From Bacillus niameyensis (GTDB lineage Bacteria > Bacillota > Bacilli > Bacillales > Bacillaceae_C): DNA of 64,000 nt. The position numbers and the translations under genes were made by a program. The notes below the pieces were generated by a model. The model had not been told where the DNA came from, did not search any database, and worked only from the letters and a program-made list of their open reading frames with translations. Each line of letters begins with the position of its first letter. Position 1 is the first letter of the stretch. Shown here in pieces: positions 56,130-64,000 of the stretch. Where the stretch lies: contig NZ_LN831197.1 in the NCBI RefSeq assembly GCF_001375535.1, forward strand, positions 4,304,660-4,368,659, in the 5' to 3' direction.

Positions 56130-56177
56130 AAAAAAGAAGCTATCTCCAATGTGATTGTTCATGATAGCTTCTTTTTT
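56130..56177 (+). terminator. Terminator of the CPBP gene
   Basis: AAAAAAGAAGCTATC pairs perfectly with GATAGCTTCTTTTTT. Confidence 0.9.
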
Positions 56178-56255
56178 GAATCTGAGAGTATATCGAAGTA
56201 ATGGCTTTCATAAATGTAGATACTTTCAATCCACTGTAATTTTTTTAGGGATTTG

Positions 56256-56447
56256 TGCAAACGATTGCCCTAAATGATAATAAATATTATAATGAAACAT
56301 GTTCATTAAAGTATATTTCACCTGTTAATGATGTTTTTTTGATATATTTCTATATAAAATATGATAAGTAAAGGAAATGTATCATATTAACTTCCTTAGT
56401 TTATTTAGCTTGATTGTTTTTAAGTGCAAACGATTGCATTTATAATG
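56256..56447 (+). promoter_or_regulatory. Promoter region with two LacI-type operators
   Basis: TGCAAACGATTGC occurs at 56256-56268 and TGCAAACGATTGCA at 56426-56439. Both are near-palindromes with the central CG of LacI-family sites. The second lies just before TATAAT (56442-56447), where a bound repressor would block the polymerase. The spacing of about 170 bp would allow looping. They resemble MalR operators more than CcpA cre sites. The region 56178-56529 holds no gene. Confidence 0.7.
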
Positions 56448-56529
56448 GCAATAAACGGGCTAAAGTAGTTATTAACATTACACAGGTACATAGTTTCATA
56501 TTTTTTAAAATTTTTAGGAGGATTTTTTT

Positions 56530-57882
56530 ATGATAGAGGAGCAACAAGATCAATCAAAAAGTACAGGAAATAAGTTACCTAATCTTCCTATAAGTACAAT
56601 TTGGTTAATAAGTTTTGGGTTTTTAGGAGTGCAAATGGCATTCTCATTACAAAGTTCCAATATGGGACGGATTTTTCAAACGATCGGAGCGGATCCGCAT
56701 AATCTAGGCTTCTTCTTTATTTTACCGCCATTGGCAGGATTAATTGTACAACCTTTAGTCGGCTATTTTTCAGACCGCACTTGGTTACCAAAACTTGGTC
56801 GCCGCATTCCTTATTTACTCGGAGGGACAATTGTAGCGGTTATCGTTATGTGTCTCTTGCCTAATGCGGGTAGCTTTGGATTAAGTGCAGTCGCTGCTCT
56901 TACTTTTGGTGCTGTCACAATTTTGTTTATGGATGTTTCATCGAATGTCGCTATGCAGCCATTCAAGATGATGGTTGGAGACATGGTAAATGAGGAACAA
57001 AAAGGTTTTGCTTATTCGATTCAAAGTTTCTTGTCGAATAGCGGTGCTGTATTAGCTAGTATTTTTCCTTTCCTATTAACGATGATTGGTATTTCCAATA
57101 GTGCGGCAAAAGGTGTTGTGCCGCAGTCGGTTGTTATCTCCTTCTATGCAGGAGCTGTTATTTTAGTTCTGTGTAGCCTTTTTACGATATTTAAAGTTAA
57201 AGAATATCCCCCAGCTGAGTATGCAGCTTACCATGGTATTTCGGATACTGCTAGTACAGAAAGAGCTGGCGTTTTTACATTACTGCGCAAAGCTCCAAAA
57301 GTTTTCTGGACAGTTTCGTTAGTTCAATTGTTTTGCTGGATGGGATTTCAATATTTATGGACTTATGGTACAGGTGCAGTCGCAGAAAATGTGTGGAATA
57401 CCGTTGAACCATCAAGCGCTGAATATCAAGCGGCTGGAAACTGGTTTGGTATGCTATCAGCTGTGCAATCCATTGCCGCTGTGTTATGGTCGTTAGTCTT
57501 GTCAAGAGTACCTAATGGAAAACATAAAATGGCCTATGCTATTAGTTTGTTACTAGGTGGGATTGGGTTCGGATCTGTCTTCTTCGTTCATCACCAAGGG
57601 GTATTGATCATCTCCTTCGTATTAATTGGTATTGCTTGGGCTGCGATGATGACCTATCCATTTACGATGCTTACGAATGCTCTATCAGGAGAGCACATGG
57701 GCATGTATTTAGGCTTATTTAATGGCAGTATTTGTTTGCCACAAATTATCGCATCGTGTTTAAGCTTTGCTTTATTCCCAGCACTGGGAGCATCTATGCC
57801 GGCTATGATTTTAGTTTCGGGAATTTTGCTCATTGTAGGTGCGCTTGCAGTTCCTATTATTAAAGATAGAGCTACAAATTAA
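56530..57882 (+). CDS. SLC45/GPH-like maltose or alpha-glucoside transporter (MFS)
   Basis: A 450-residue, 12-helix sugar symporter (LPISTIWLISFGFLGVQMAF; LGFFFILPPLAGLIVQPLVG; FSDRTWLPKLGRRIPYLLGG). Its closest known relatives carry maltose or sucrose with protons. It heads an operon with a LacI regulator and an alpha-glucosidase, so it probably imports maltose or isomaltose unmodified, and no phosphotransferase is needed. The ribosome site is TTAGGAGG. Transcription should be controlled by the operators upstream. Confidence 0.85.
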   Translation: MIEEQQDQSKSTGNKLPNLPISTIWLISFGFLGVQMAFSLQSSNMGRIFQTIGADPHNLGFFFILPPLAGLIVQPLVGYFSDRTWLPKLGRRIPYLLGGTIVAVIVMCLLPNAGSFGLSAVAALTFGAVTILFMDVSSNVAMQPFKMMVGDMVNEEQKGFAYSIQSFLSNSGAVLASIFPFLLTMIGISNSAAKGVVPQSVVISFYAGAVILVLCSLFTIFKVKEYPPAEYAAYHGISDTASTERAGVFTLLRKAPKVFWTVSLVQLFCWMGFQYLWTYGTGAVAENVWNTVEPSSAEYQAAGNWFGMLSAVQSIAAVLWSLVLSRVPNGKHKMAYAISLLLGGIGFGSVFFVHHQGVLIISFVLIGIAWAAMMTYPFTMLTNALSGEHMGMYLGLFNGSICLPQIIASCLSFALFPALGASMPAMILVSGILLIVGALAVPIIKDRATN

Positions 57883-57887
57883 TCCTT

Positions 57888-57924
57888 ACAGCCATTCTCT
57901 AGCGAAGTGCTTTAGAATGGCTGT
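57888..57924 (+). terminator. Intercistronic hairpin after the transporter gene
   Basis: ACAGCCATTCT pairs perfectly with AGAATGGCTGT, without a strong T-run. It may stabilise or partly end the transporter message. Confidence 0.5.
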
Positions 57925-57975
57925 TAACTTATATGCTTTGCGTTATGAACTGTATCTAATGAAGAGGTGTCTTAC

Positions 57976-59010
57976 ATGAGTGTCACAATTAAAGATGTTG
58001 CCAAACAAGCTGGTGTTTCAACCTCTACAGTATCACGTGTTATATCAAACAGCCCTAAAATTAGCGAAAAGACAAAGCAAAAAGTACGAAAAGTCATGGA
58101 AGAATTGGAATTCCATATTAATCAAAATGCCCGAAATCTAGTTCAACGGTCGACTAAGACGATCGGAATTGTCATGAAGAGCTCTGCGCGCGAATCTCTT
58201 CATGATCCATTTTTTCCAGAAGTTTTACGCGGCATTAGTGCTTGGTGTCATAAACAAGATTTTAGTATTAGTTTAACTACGGGTGAATCGGAAGAATCAA
58301 TTTTTCAAGATGTCGTAAAAATGGTTCAAGGTAAAAAGGTCGATGGGATTATCGTATCCTATTCCAAACAAGCTGATCCAGTCGTGCCGTATTTAATGGA
58401 GTGTGGTATTCCTTTTGTTGTCATCGGAAAACCTCTTGGTCAAGCTCATAAAATTACATATGTTGATAATGATAATGTAAAGGCTGCTCGAGAAGCAGCA
58501 GAGTATTTGATCGAGAAAGGTCATGAAAAGATTGCTTATATTGGCGGATCGCTTCAATTTGAAGTAAGTAAATACCGTTTACAAGGTTTTAAAGAAGCTG
58601 TTTTATTAAATCAATTGGATATTTCTGAGGAATATATTAAAAATCCGGAATCCCCAGACGCCGTCAGAGATGCTATTTATGAACTTATAGGGTTGGACTC
58701 TCCGCCTAGTGGGATTGTAGCAATCGACGATTTAACAGCGATTAATGCATTGCTTGTACTAAAAGAAAAACAAGTAAACGTACCTAATCAGGTCAGCTTA
58801 ATTAGTTTTAATAATACAATCGTTTCTACATTTTCTAATCCTTCTCTTACATCAATAGATACGCAAATTTACCAGTTAGGATATGAATCAGCTAGATGTT
58901 TAATTGAGGAAATTAACGATCCTACGGAATTTAAGAAATGTATCATTATCCCGACCATTATGGTTGAAAGAGAGTCGACGATTTCCCTTAAACAAATAAA
59001 GAATAGCTGA
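57976..59010 (+). CDS. malR: LacI-family regulator (MalR-like)
   Basis: A 344-residue repressor. The helix-turn-helix is VTIKDVAKQAGVSTSTVSRV, and a periplasmic-binding-like ligand domain follows (IGGSLQFEVSKYRLQGF, SLISFNNTIVSTFSNPSLTS). It lies between the alpha-glucoside transporter and glucosidase genes, so its likely sites are the two palindromes at 56256 and 56426. ATG 57976 follows GAAGAGGTG; GTG 57967 is inside that site. Confidence 0.85.
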   Translation: MSVTIKDVAKQAGVSTSTVSRVISNSPKISEKTKQKVRKVMEELEFHINQNARNLVQRSTKTIGIVMKSSARESLHDPFFPEVLRGISAWCHKQDFSISLTTGESEESIFQDVVKMVQGKKVDGIIVSYSKQADPVVPYLMECGIPFVVIGKPLGQAHKITYVDNDNVKAAREAAEYLIEKGHEKIAYIGGSLQFEVSKYRLQGFKEAVLLNQLDISEEYIKNPESPDAVRDAIYELIGLDSPPSGIVAIDDLTAINALLVLKEKQVNVPNQVSLISFNNTIVSTFSNPSLTSIDTQIYQLGYESARCLIEEINDPTEFKKCIIIPTIMVERESTISLKQIKNS

Positions 59011-59043
59011 TCTAAAGGAAGTAATAGAATTTGGAGGTCAATT

Positions 59044-60714
59044 ATGAATAAACAGTGGTGGAAGGAAAGTGTCGTTTATCAAATTTATCCGAGAAGTTTT
59101 ATGGACCACAATGGAGATGGAATTGGTGATATAAAGGGAATTATTACGAAATTAGATTATTTAAAGGATTTAGGAATTGATGTGATATGGGTTTGTCCGA
59201 TGTATAAATCTCCAAATGATGATAACGGATATGATATTTCAGACTACCAAGATATTATGGACGACTTTGGGACAATGGAAGATTTTGATGAACTTATGGA
59301 AGAGGTTCATAAACGTGGAATGAAATTGATATTGGACTTAGTTATTAATCATACAAGTGATGAGCATGCTTGGTTTATTGAGTCAAAATCATCCAAAGAC
59401 AATCCGAAACGAGATTGGTATATTTGGCGTGATGGCAAGGATGGAAAGGAACCAAATAATTGGGAGTCGATTTTTAATGGGCCAGCATGGAAATATGATG
59501 AAAAAACAGACCAATATTTCATGCACATTTTCTCTGAAAAGCAACCGGATCTTAATTGGGAAAATCCTGATGTCCGTCAAGAATTGTACGATATGGTAAA
59601 CTGGTGGCTTGATAAAGGGATCGATGGGTTCCGAGTAGACGCCATTTCTCATATAAAAAAGGAACCTGGTTTACAAGATATGCCAAATCCGAATAACTTA
59701 GAATATGTACCTTCGTTTCCGAAAATGATGAATGTTGAGGGCATTGATAAGTTTTTATCAGAATTTGCTCATAAGACGATAAAAAATTATGACATCATGA
59801 CGGTTGGCGAGGCTAATGGTGTGGGCATTGAAGATGCTGATAAATGGGTCGGAGAAGATGGTTATTTCAATATGATCTTTCAATTCGAGTTTTTAGGTCT
59901 TTGGGAAAAGGCGACAGATGGAACTGTCGATGTCATTGCTTTAAAGGAAAACTTAACGAAATGGCAGACAGGTCTTGAAGGCAGAGGCTGGAATGCGTTA
60001 TTTATTGAAAACCATGACCAGACACGCAGAGTATCTAGTTGGGGAAATGATAAGGAGTATTGGAAAGAGAGCGCCAAAATGCTTGGAGCTTTATATTTTC
60101 TAATGAAGGGGACTCCGTTTATTTACCAGGGGCAGGAAATCGGAATGACGAACGTTCAATTCCCTAACATTGAAGATTATAATGATGTCGGCATGATCAA
60201 TTATTACAAGATTGAATCGGCAAAAGGAACTCCTCATGAAAAAATTATGGAAGTCATTTGGAAGACGGGACGAGATAATTCCCGGACACCGATGCAATGG
60301 TCCAATGAACCAATGGCAGGATTTACGACAGGAAGTAAAACATGGATGAAGGTAAATCCTAATTATCCAAAAATTAATGTGGCAGATCAATTAGCTGATT
60401 CAGATTCAATTTTGAATTTTTATAAAAAGTTGATTCGCTTAAGGAAAGAGAATGAACTATTTGTTTATGGAACATATGAATTATTATTTGCAGATGACTC
60501 AAAGCTCTTCGTTTATATACGTTCATTAGACGGGAAAAAAGCTTTAGTGATTAATAATTTCTCTGATCAAACTACGCCTTTCGAAGTTCCTGCAAATATT
60601 CAGGGACAATCTGCTAAACTTGTTCTTAACAACTATGGAGTGACAGACGAAACATTAGGGAAAGAATTCACGCTAAAGCCATATGAAACAAGGGTATATT
60701 TATTAAGTATTTAA
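59044..60714 (+). CDS. malL: GH13 alpha-glucosidase / oligo-1,6-glucosidase
   Basis: A 556-residue GH13 subfamily 31-type enzyme. The nucleophile Asp199 (GFRVDAI), acid/base Glu256 (VGEANG) and Asp325 (IENHDQT) are present. The residue after the nucleophile is Ala, whereas strict alpha-1,6 enzymes usually have Val; this favours maltose-type alpha-1,4 cleavage. It lacks a signal and works on imported sugars. The ribosome site is TTGGAGG. It ends the operon. Confidence 0.9.
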   Translation: MNKQWWKESVVYQIYPRSFMDHNGDGIGDIKGIITKLDYLKDLGIDVIWVCPMYKSPNDDNGYDISDYQDIMDDFGTMEDFDELMEEVHKRGMKLILDLVINHTSDEHAWFIESKSSKDNPKRDWYIWRDGKDGKEPNNWESIFNGPAWKYDEKTDQYFMHIFSEKQPDLNWENPDVRQELYDMVNWWLDKGIDGFRVDAISHIKKEPGLQDMPNPNNLEYVPSFPKMMNVEGIDKFLSEFAHKTIKNYDIMTVGEANGVGIEDADKWVGEDGYFNMIFQFEFLGLWEKATDGTVDVIALKENLTKWQTGLEGRGWNALFIENHDQTRRVSSWGNDKEYWKESAKMLGALYFLMKGTPFIYQGQEIGMTNVQFPNIEDYNDVGMINYYKIESAKGTPHEKIMEVIWKTGRDNSRTPMQWSNEPMAGFTTGSKTWMKVNPNYPKINVADQLADSDSILNFYKKLIRLRKENELFVYGTYELLFADDSKLFVYIRSLDGKKALVINNFSDQTTPFEVPANIQGQSAKLVLNNYGVTDETLGKEFTLKPYETRVYLLSI

Positions 60715-60718
60715 TAAT

Positions 60719-60755
60719 AAAAAGTAGTTCGTCCTTTGATACGAACTACTTTTTT
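60719..60755. terminator. Bidirectional terminator
   Basis: AAAAAGTAGTTCG pairs with CGAACTACTTTTTT between convergent malL and fda genes. Confidence 0.85.
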
Positions 60756-60766
60756 CTGTCATAAGC

Positions 60767-61651
60767 TCAAATAGAAGCTTCATAAATTGATTTTACAGCT
60801 TTTTCAAGTGCAGCATTGAATTCTTCATCTGTTTGATTGGCATTTAAATCTTGACTTAACGCTCTTGAAAAGCTTGCGATCAGACCGTCATTGGCTTTTA
60901 GTTTTTCATTGGCCTCTACTCGTGAGTAGCCCCCAGATAATGCAACAACTCGTACAACTCTCGGATGGTCGATTAATTCTTTATAAAAATTTGTTTTTGT
61001 AGGAATGCTAACTTTTAACATGACATTTTCGTTTTCGCTTAATTGATCAAGGTGGCTAAGAATTACAGTTTTCAATAGCTCTTCGCATTTTTCTTTTTCT
61101 GGACTATGAATATCGACTTCAGGCTCAATAATCGGGATAAGCCCAGCGGCAATAATTTGTTTTCCGACTTCAAATTGCTGATCGACCACGGCTTTGATGC
61201 CGTCTTCATTCGCTTCTTTAATGACGGAGCGCATTTTTGTGCCGAAAATATGGCGTTCATTTGCTCGACGTAGTGTATCGTCGAGGTCTGAAATTGGCTT
61301 CATAAGTTGTACGCCATTTGATTCCGCTGCTAAGCCTTTATCAATTTTTAGAAAAGGAACGATCCCTTTTTCTTCGGCTAAATAATCGGCCGTATACTTC
61401 CCTGCAATTTCTCGATCCATCGTTTGCTCAAAAAGAATTGCTCCAAGAATATAGTTCGAGTCAAAAGCGGGGGATGTAATAATTCGTGTCCGCATTTGAT
61501 GGACTAAGTCGAACATCTCTTCCTCATTTGTGTATGCACTTTCCGGAACGCCATAATCAGCTAATGCCTTTGGAGTACTTCCACCGCTTTGGTCTAATGC
61601 AGCGATAAATCCTTTACCATTTTTCATTTTATCAAAATGAGCTTGATTCAT
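60767..61651 (-). CDS. fda: Class I fructose-bisphosphate aldolase
   Basis: A 294-residue Schiff-base aldolase that splits fructose 1,6-bisphosphate in glycolysis and can run in reverse. The opening [42 protein letters not shown] and [10 protein letters not shown] blocks are typical of the staphylococcal/bacillary class I form. ATG 61651 is eight bases from AAAGGAG; the GTG at 61660 is inside that site. Most Bacillus also have a class II FbaA elsewhere. Confidence 0.9.
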   Translation of the reverse strand: MNQAHFDKMKNGKGFIAALDQSGGSTPKALADYGVPESAYTNEEEMFDLVHQMRTRIITSPAFDSNYILGAILFEQTMDREIAGKYTADYLAEEKGIVPFLKIDKGLAAESNGVQLMKPISDLDDTLRRANERHIFGTKMRSVIKEANEDGIKAVVDQQFEVGKQIIAAGLIPIIEPEVDIHSPEKEKCEELLKTVILSHLDQLSENENVMLKVSIPTKTNFYKELIDHPRVVRVVALSGGYSRVEANEKLKANDGLIASFSRALSQDLNANQTDEEFNAALEKAVKSIYEASI

Positions 61652-61777
61652 TATAGTCACTCCTTTTCTCGTATAGTTTCATCTGTGACAACACATTTAT
61701 ACATTAGTCTAGCAGGAAGATCGTTAAAATATATTGGAACAATACAAAAGGATTGGGGCAAGTGCTCCCCCAATCAT

Positions 61778-62044
61778 CTATTGCACATTCTCATTAAAAA
61801 ATTGTACGGAGTACATAGCGCCTTCATCCACCATTTTGTTATCCTCTATATCAGTTGGGTGAGGATGTCCGCCTTTCGTAACAGGGAGACTTTTACTTTT
61901 GTAAGGGGAAGGTATAAACTTACGTTTCAAATCCTTAAGTGAACATTGCAGTTTTATTCGGTTTGTTTTTGATGATAGCCACATTGCAGCAGATGCTCCT
62001 AGCCCTATTACAATAGCTGTTTGAATAGGTATAGCTTGTCTCAT
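61778..62044 (-). CDS. Small membrane-anchored protein, 88 residues
   Basis: One N-terminal membrane helix (IQTAIVIGLGASAAMWL) is followed by a basic stretch (RIKLQCSLKDLKRKF) and an acidic tail. An AGGAGG site lies eight bases before ATG 62044, so the gene is probably real. I do not recognise the family. It is flanked by the aldolase and sulfurtransferase genes on the other sides, with no operon partner. Confidence 0.6.
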   Translation of the reverse strand: MRQAIPIQTAIVIGLGASAAMWLSSKTNRIKLQCSLKDLKRKFIPSPYKSKSLPVTKGGHPHPTDIEDNKMVDEGAMYSVQFFNENVQ

Positions 62045-62246
62045 CTTAAAAACCTCCTAAGAAATGGAATAACTGCTTATAGGTTTAATACCCTTTTCCA
62101 TCAAAATCAAACATTTTTTTACAATGTTCTGTGCGGATAAAAATTTTCTCCTAGATAAAGGATTACCGTCATGAAACACGAAATATTATATAAATGCTTG
62201 TTTATTAAAGGATAATGGTCTTTAGAAAAGTTGGAGGTGCAGTAAA

Positions 62247-63086
62247 GTGAATTTTGTAGTGAATAAGGAATGGCTTGTTGAAAATTTAAATAATAAGGAT
62301 GTCAAGATAGTAGATTGTCGTTTTGCATTGGGAGATCCAGAGGAAGGGGAAAGACTTTATCGGGAAAATCATATTCCAGGAGCTTTCTATTTTGATTTAG
62401 AAAAACATTTATCTGCTCCAGTTTCAGAGCATGGTGGCAGGCATCCGCTTCCGAAGATTGAACGATTTATACTTGAAATTGTAAAAGCAGGGATTGACAA
62501 TACGAAAACGGTAATAGCCTATGACGGTGGAGAAGGTCAGTTCGCATCTCGCTTTTGGTGGTTATTAGCATATCTAGGTCATGAAAAGGTTTATGTATTA
62601 AATGAAGGCTTTAGAGGGTGGATAAAAGCCGATTATCCGGTAACAGAGGAAATACCAAAAGGGGAATCAGCTTCGTTCCATGTCCATCTCCAAAAAGAAA
62701 TGCTGGCCACTTATGAAGAGGTAAAAGAGATTGTTGATTCCGCGAAGAAATCCCCTGTATTAATTGATTCAAGAGATGAAGCCCGTTACCTAGGAGAATT
62801 TGAACCGATTGATAGAGTGGCTGGACATATTCCAGGTGCCATCAATAAATGTTGGTCTGATGGATTGGAGGAAGATTCATTTAAAAATAGTGAGGAACAG
62901 AAGCTAAGGTTTGCGGGGCTTCGTCAAGATGAACCGATTATCGTATACTGTGGATCAGGTGTAACAGCGACTCCTAACTATATTGCTTTAAAAATGGCAG
63001 GTTATGAGCAAGTAAAACTATACGCCGGAAGTTATAGTGATTGGGTCTCATATGAAGAAAATCCTGTTGCTAAAGGAAAAGAATAA
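62247..63086 (+). CDS. Two-domain rhodanese-type sulfurtransferase
   Basis: A 279-residue protein with two rhodanese domains. The active Cys235 lies in VYCGSGVTATP; the CGSGVT loop is typical of mercaptopyruvate sulfurtransferases rather than of thiosulfate ones (CRKGVT). It would move sulfur from a donor to thiols or cyanide. GTG/ATG choice: GTG 62247 follows GGAGGTG. The small membrane protein gene that follows lies 73 bp on, in the same direction. Confidence 0.85.
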   Translation: MNFVVNKEWLVENLNNKDVKIVDCRFALGDPEEGERLYRENHIPGAFYFDLEKHLSAPVSEHGGRHPLPKIERFILEIVKAGIDNTKTVIAYDGGEGQFASRFWWLLAYLGHEKVYVLNEGFRGWIKADYPVTEEIPKGESASFHVHLQKEMLATYEEVKEIVDSAKKSPVLIDSRDEARYLGEFEPIDRVAGHIPGAINKCWSDGLEEDSFKNSEEQKLRFAGLRQDEPIIVYCGSGVTATPNYIALKMAGYEQVKLYAGSYSDWVSYEENPVAKGKE

Positions 63087-63159
63087 GTACGACTTGCATA
63101 AAATAGAGAGGGTGCCATAGATTTTTCAGGAATTCCGGCCATAGGAGGAAAAGGAACCG

Positions 63160-63660
63160 ATGAAAATAAAAATATGGAGCTTGGCAGCACTTATTGTCGT
63201 GTTGATTGGAGCGGCTATATGGTGGATCATGGCTGCACAAGAAAAGGCAGAACCTCCGTTAGACAGAACGGAAGAACTAGAAAAAGCTCGGATAAACGAA
63301 TTTTTCTCTGAACTTGATCGTATATATGGATTTTTATCTACGACAGAAGATGGATCACTTCAGCTGTTTCTAAAAATCGATGAAGCTCTTCGTGAAGGGG
63401 AATTGACAGGTTCTTTGCTTGTAATGGCTGACACTGGTGATGAAAGCAAACCTTACGAAGAAAGGACCTATGATATAGTCGGGATAACGGATGGGAAGAT
63501 GGTAGAAATTTTCACTAATGATGAAGGAAAGCAAGTGAAAATGATTGGGAATTTTCATGGAGATGCAACCGAATTCGACGTTTCGTTTTGGCAGACTGAC
63601 GAAAAATTGATATTTCGTGCGGTGACGGAGGAAGAATACGTAGAGAAGATAGGACGCTAA
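63160..63660 (+). CDS. Membrane-anchored protein of unknown function, 166 residues
   Basis: An N-terminal helix (LAALIVVLIGAAIWWIM) anchors a soluble outer domain of about 135 residues, with a helix (RINEFFSELDRIYGFL) and beta-strand-like blocks (MVEIFTNDEGKQVKMIG). No family is recognised. The ribosome site is ATAGGAGG. It probably shares a transcript with the sulfurtransferase gene. Confidence 0.65.
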   Translation: MKIKIWSLAALIVVLIGAAIWWIMAAQEKAEPPLDRTEELEKARINEFFSELDRIYGFLSTTEDGSLQLFLKIDEALREGELTGSLLVMADTGDESKPYEERTYDIVGITDGKMVEIFTNDEGKQVKMIGNFHGDATEFDVSFWQTDEKLIFRAVTEEEYVEKIGR

Positions 63661-63675
63661 TACATTTACGTTATA

Positions 63676-63750
63676 GTTGATTCTTGTAGAAGGCTCGCGC
63701 TTCCGAGAGCGATACGGGGAGCTACCTCGGCGCCTTCTGCTTCAATCAAC
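63676..63750. repeat. GC-rich long imperfect hairpin
   Basis: GTTGATT (63676-63682) and AGAAGGC (63688-63694) pair with GCCTTCT (63732-63738) and AATCAAC (63744-63750), symmetric with 5-nt bulges on both sides. The inner part (TCGCGCTTCCGAGAGCG, GGGGAGCTACCTCGG) folds further and is much richer in GC than the flanks. A T-run (GTTTTT) follows. It may be a terminator, a repeat element of the genome, or a structured RNA. Confidence 0.6.
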
Positions 63751-63789
63751 GTTTTTAATATGAAGGTCAATTTAAAGAGTTTTTAGGTA

Positions 63790-64000
63790 TTAATTGGACA
63801 AGCCTTTGCATTCAATTATTTCGTTGGGATTTAATCTTGTGCTTTTGAATTTGATAGCTCGAAACTCCATACTTAATTCATTACTAAGAGTGATGGTTAC
63901 TAAATTAAATGGAGGACTGTGAGCACCTTCAAATGTTGTTAGCTGTACTGTGATATTATAATGGTAGTTATGTTCTAGCCTTTTTACTTGAAGAATTTTA
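63790..64000 (-). CDS. DUF3888-like protein, C-terminal part (cut by window edge)
   Basis: The last ~70 residues are visible, ending at a TAA at 63790. EHNYHYNITVQLTTFEGAHS followed by PPFNLVTITLS resembles the conserved centre of DUF3888 proteins (TFEGPHNPPY...). These are small exported or membrane-linked proteins of Bacilli of unknown role. The front part lies outside the window. Confidence 0.5.
   Translation of the reverse strand, partial: KILQVKRLEHNYHYNITVQLTTFEGAHSPPFNLVTITLSNELSMEFRAIKFKSTRLNPNEIIECKGLSN

Noticed and set aside
56256-56439. Palindromes as CcpA cre sites
   Set aside because: They differ from the cre consensus at symmetrical positions (C and G where A/T is expected) and lie next to a dedicated LacI-family gene, so a local operator is the better reading.
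1-64000. tRNA, rRNA or CRISPR features
   Set aside because: No cloverleaf with a CCA-like end, no rRNA-like conserved blocks and no regularly spaced repeats were seen on either strand.

Overview
The window looks like chromosomal DNA of a low-GC, Gram-positive endospore-former of the family Bacillaceae. Supporting features are AT-rich sequence, strong AGGAGG-type ribosome sites, frequent TTG/GTG starts, lipobox signal peptides, a T-box leader, and gene pairs arranged as in Bacillus subtilis (ytbD/ytbE/ytcD-like, yobU/yobV-like). I cannot name a genus. No rRNA, tRNA or CRISPR array was seen.

Layout. 1-6.4 kb is worn accessory DNA: the start of an IS21-family element cutting a UvrD-like helicase, an IphP-type phosphatase next to a phnC remnant, a membrane M28 peptidase, and a broken copy of a GGDEF/nucleosidase pair that ends in an IS110-family remnant. 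6.4-8.7 kb is a polar amino-acid ABC importer. 9.2-13.1 kb is a large GH2 beta-galactosidase-like gene with a non-standard start and an apparently lost tail. 13.4-18.8 kb holds a small-molecule kinase, a flavin amine oxidase, and the intact GGDEF plus nucleosidase pair. 19.1-20.7 kb is an archaeal/fungal-type aspartate-semialdehyde dehydrogenase behind a T-box whose specifier reads AAA (Lys). 21-27.7 kb has an orphan sugar-binding lipoprotein, a topoisomerase III, a GH20 hexosaminidase and a carboxymuconolactone decarboxylase-like protein. 28-34.1 kb has small membrane proteins, PepF, a 5'-nucleotidase-like enzyme, a DmpA-type peptidase and a deaminase.

34.4-45.7 kb is a redox and electrophile-response island: YhdH-type oxidoreductase, DJ-1/PfpI protein, DUF2087 protein, a three-gene cytosolic flavinylation cassette, aldo/keto reductase plus MFS exporter with a divergent HxlR regulator, and an effector-binding protein with a divergent WYL regulator. 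46.2-52.8 kb has a PHP phosphoesterase followed by a complete 2-aminoethylphosphonate uptake and degradation operon (ATPase, fused permease, binding protein, PhnW, PhnX). 52.9-56.1 kb has a LURP-one protein, an RluF-type pseudouridine synthase, a MerR/GyrI regulator and a CPBP protease. 56.2-60.7 kb is an alpha-glucoside locus (transporter, LacI regulator, GH13) with two LacI-type operators. 60.8-64 kb ends with a class I aldolase, small membrane proteins, a sulfurtransferase, a GC-rich hairpin and the end of a DUF3888-like gene.

The most interesting unit is the flavinylation cassette at 37.3-40.5 kb. It has two paralogous NAD(P)H:FMN reductases, the second extended by a PAS-like domain and a short tail with two tandem DxVSGAT flavinylation motifs, then a signal-less ApbE flavin transferase. 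A promoter with an FNR/Rex-like palindrome over the start site precedes it. It looks like a compact soluble covalent-flavin electron carrier whose terminal acceptor is unknown.
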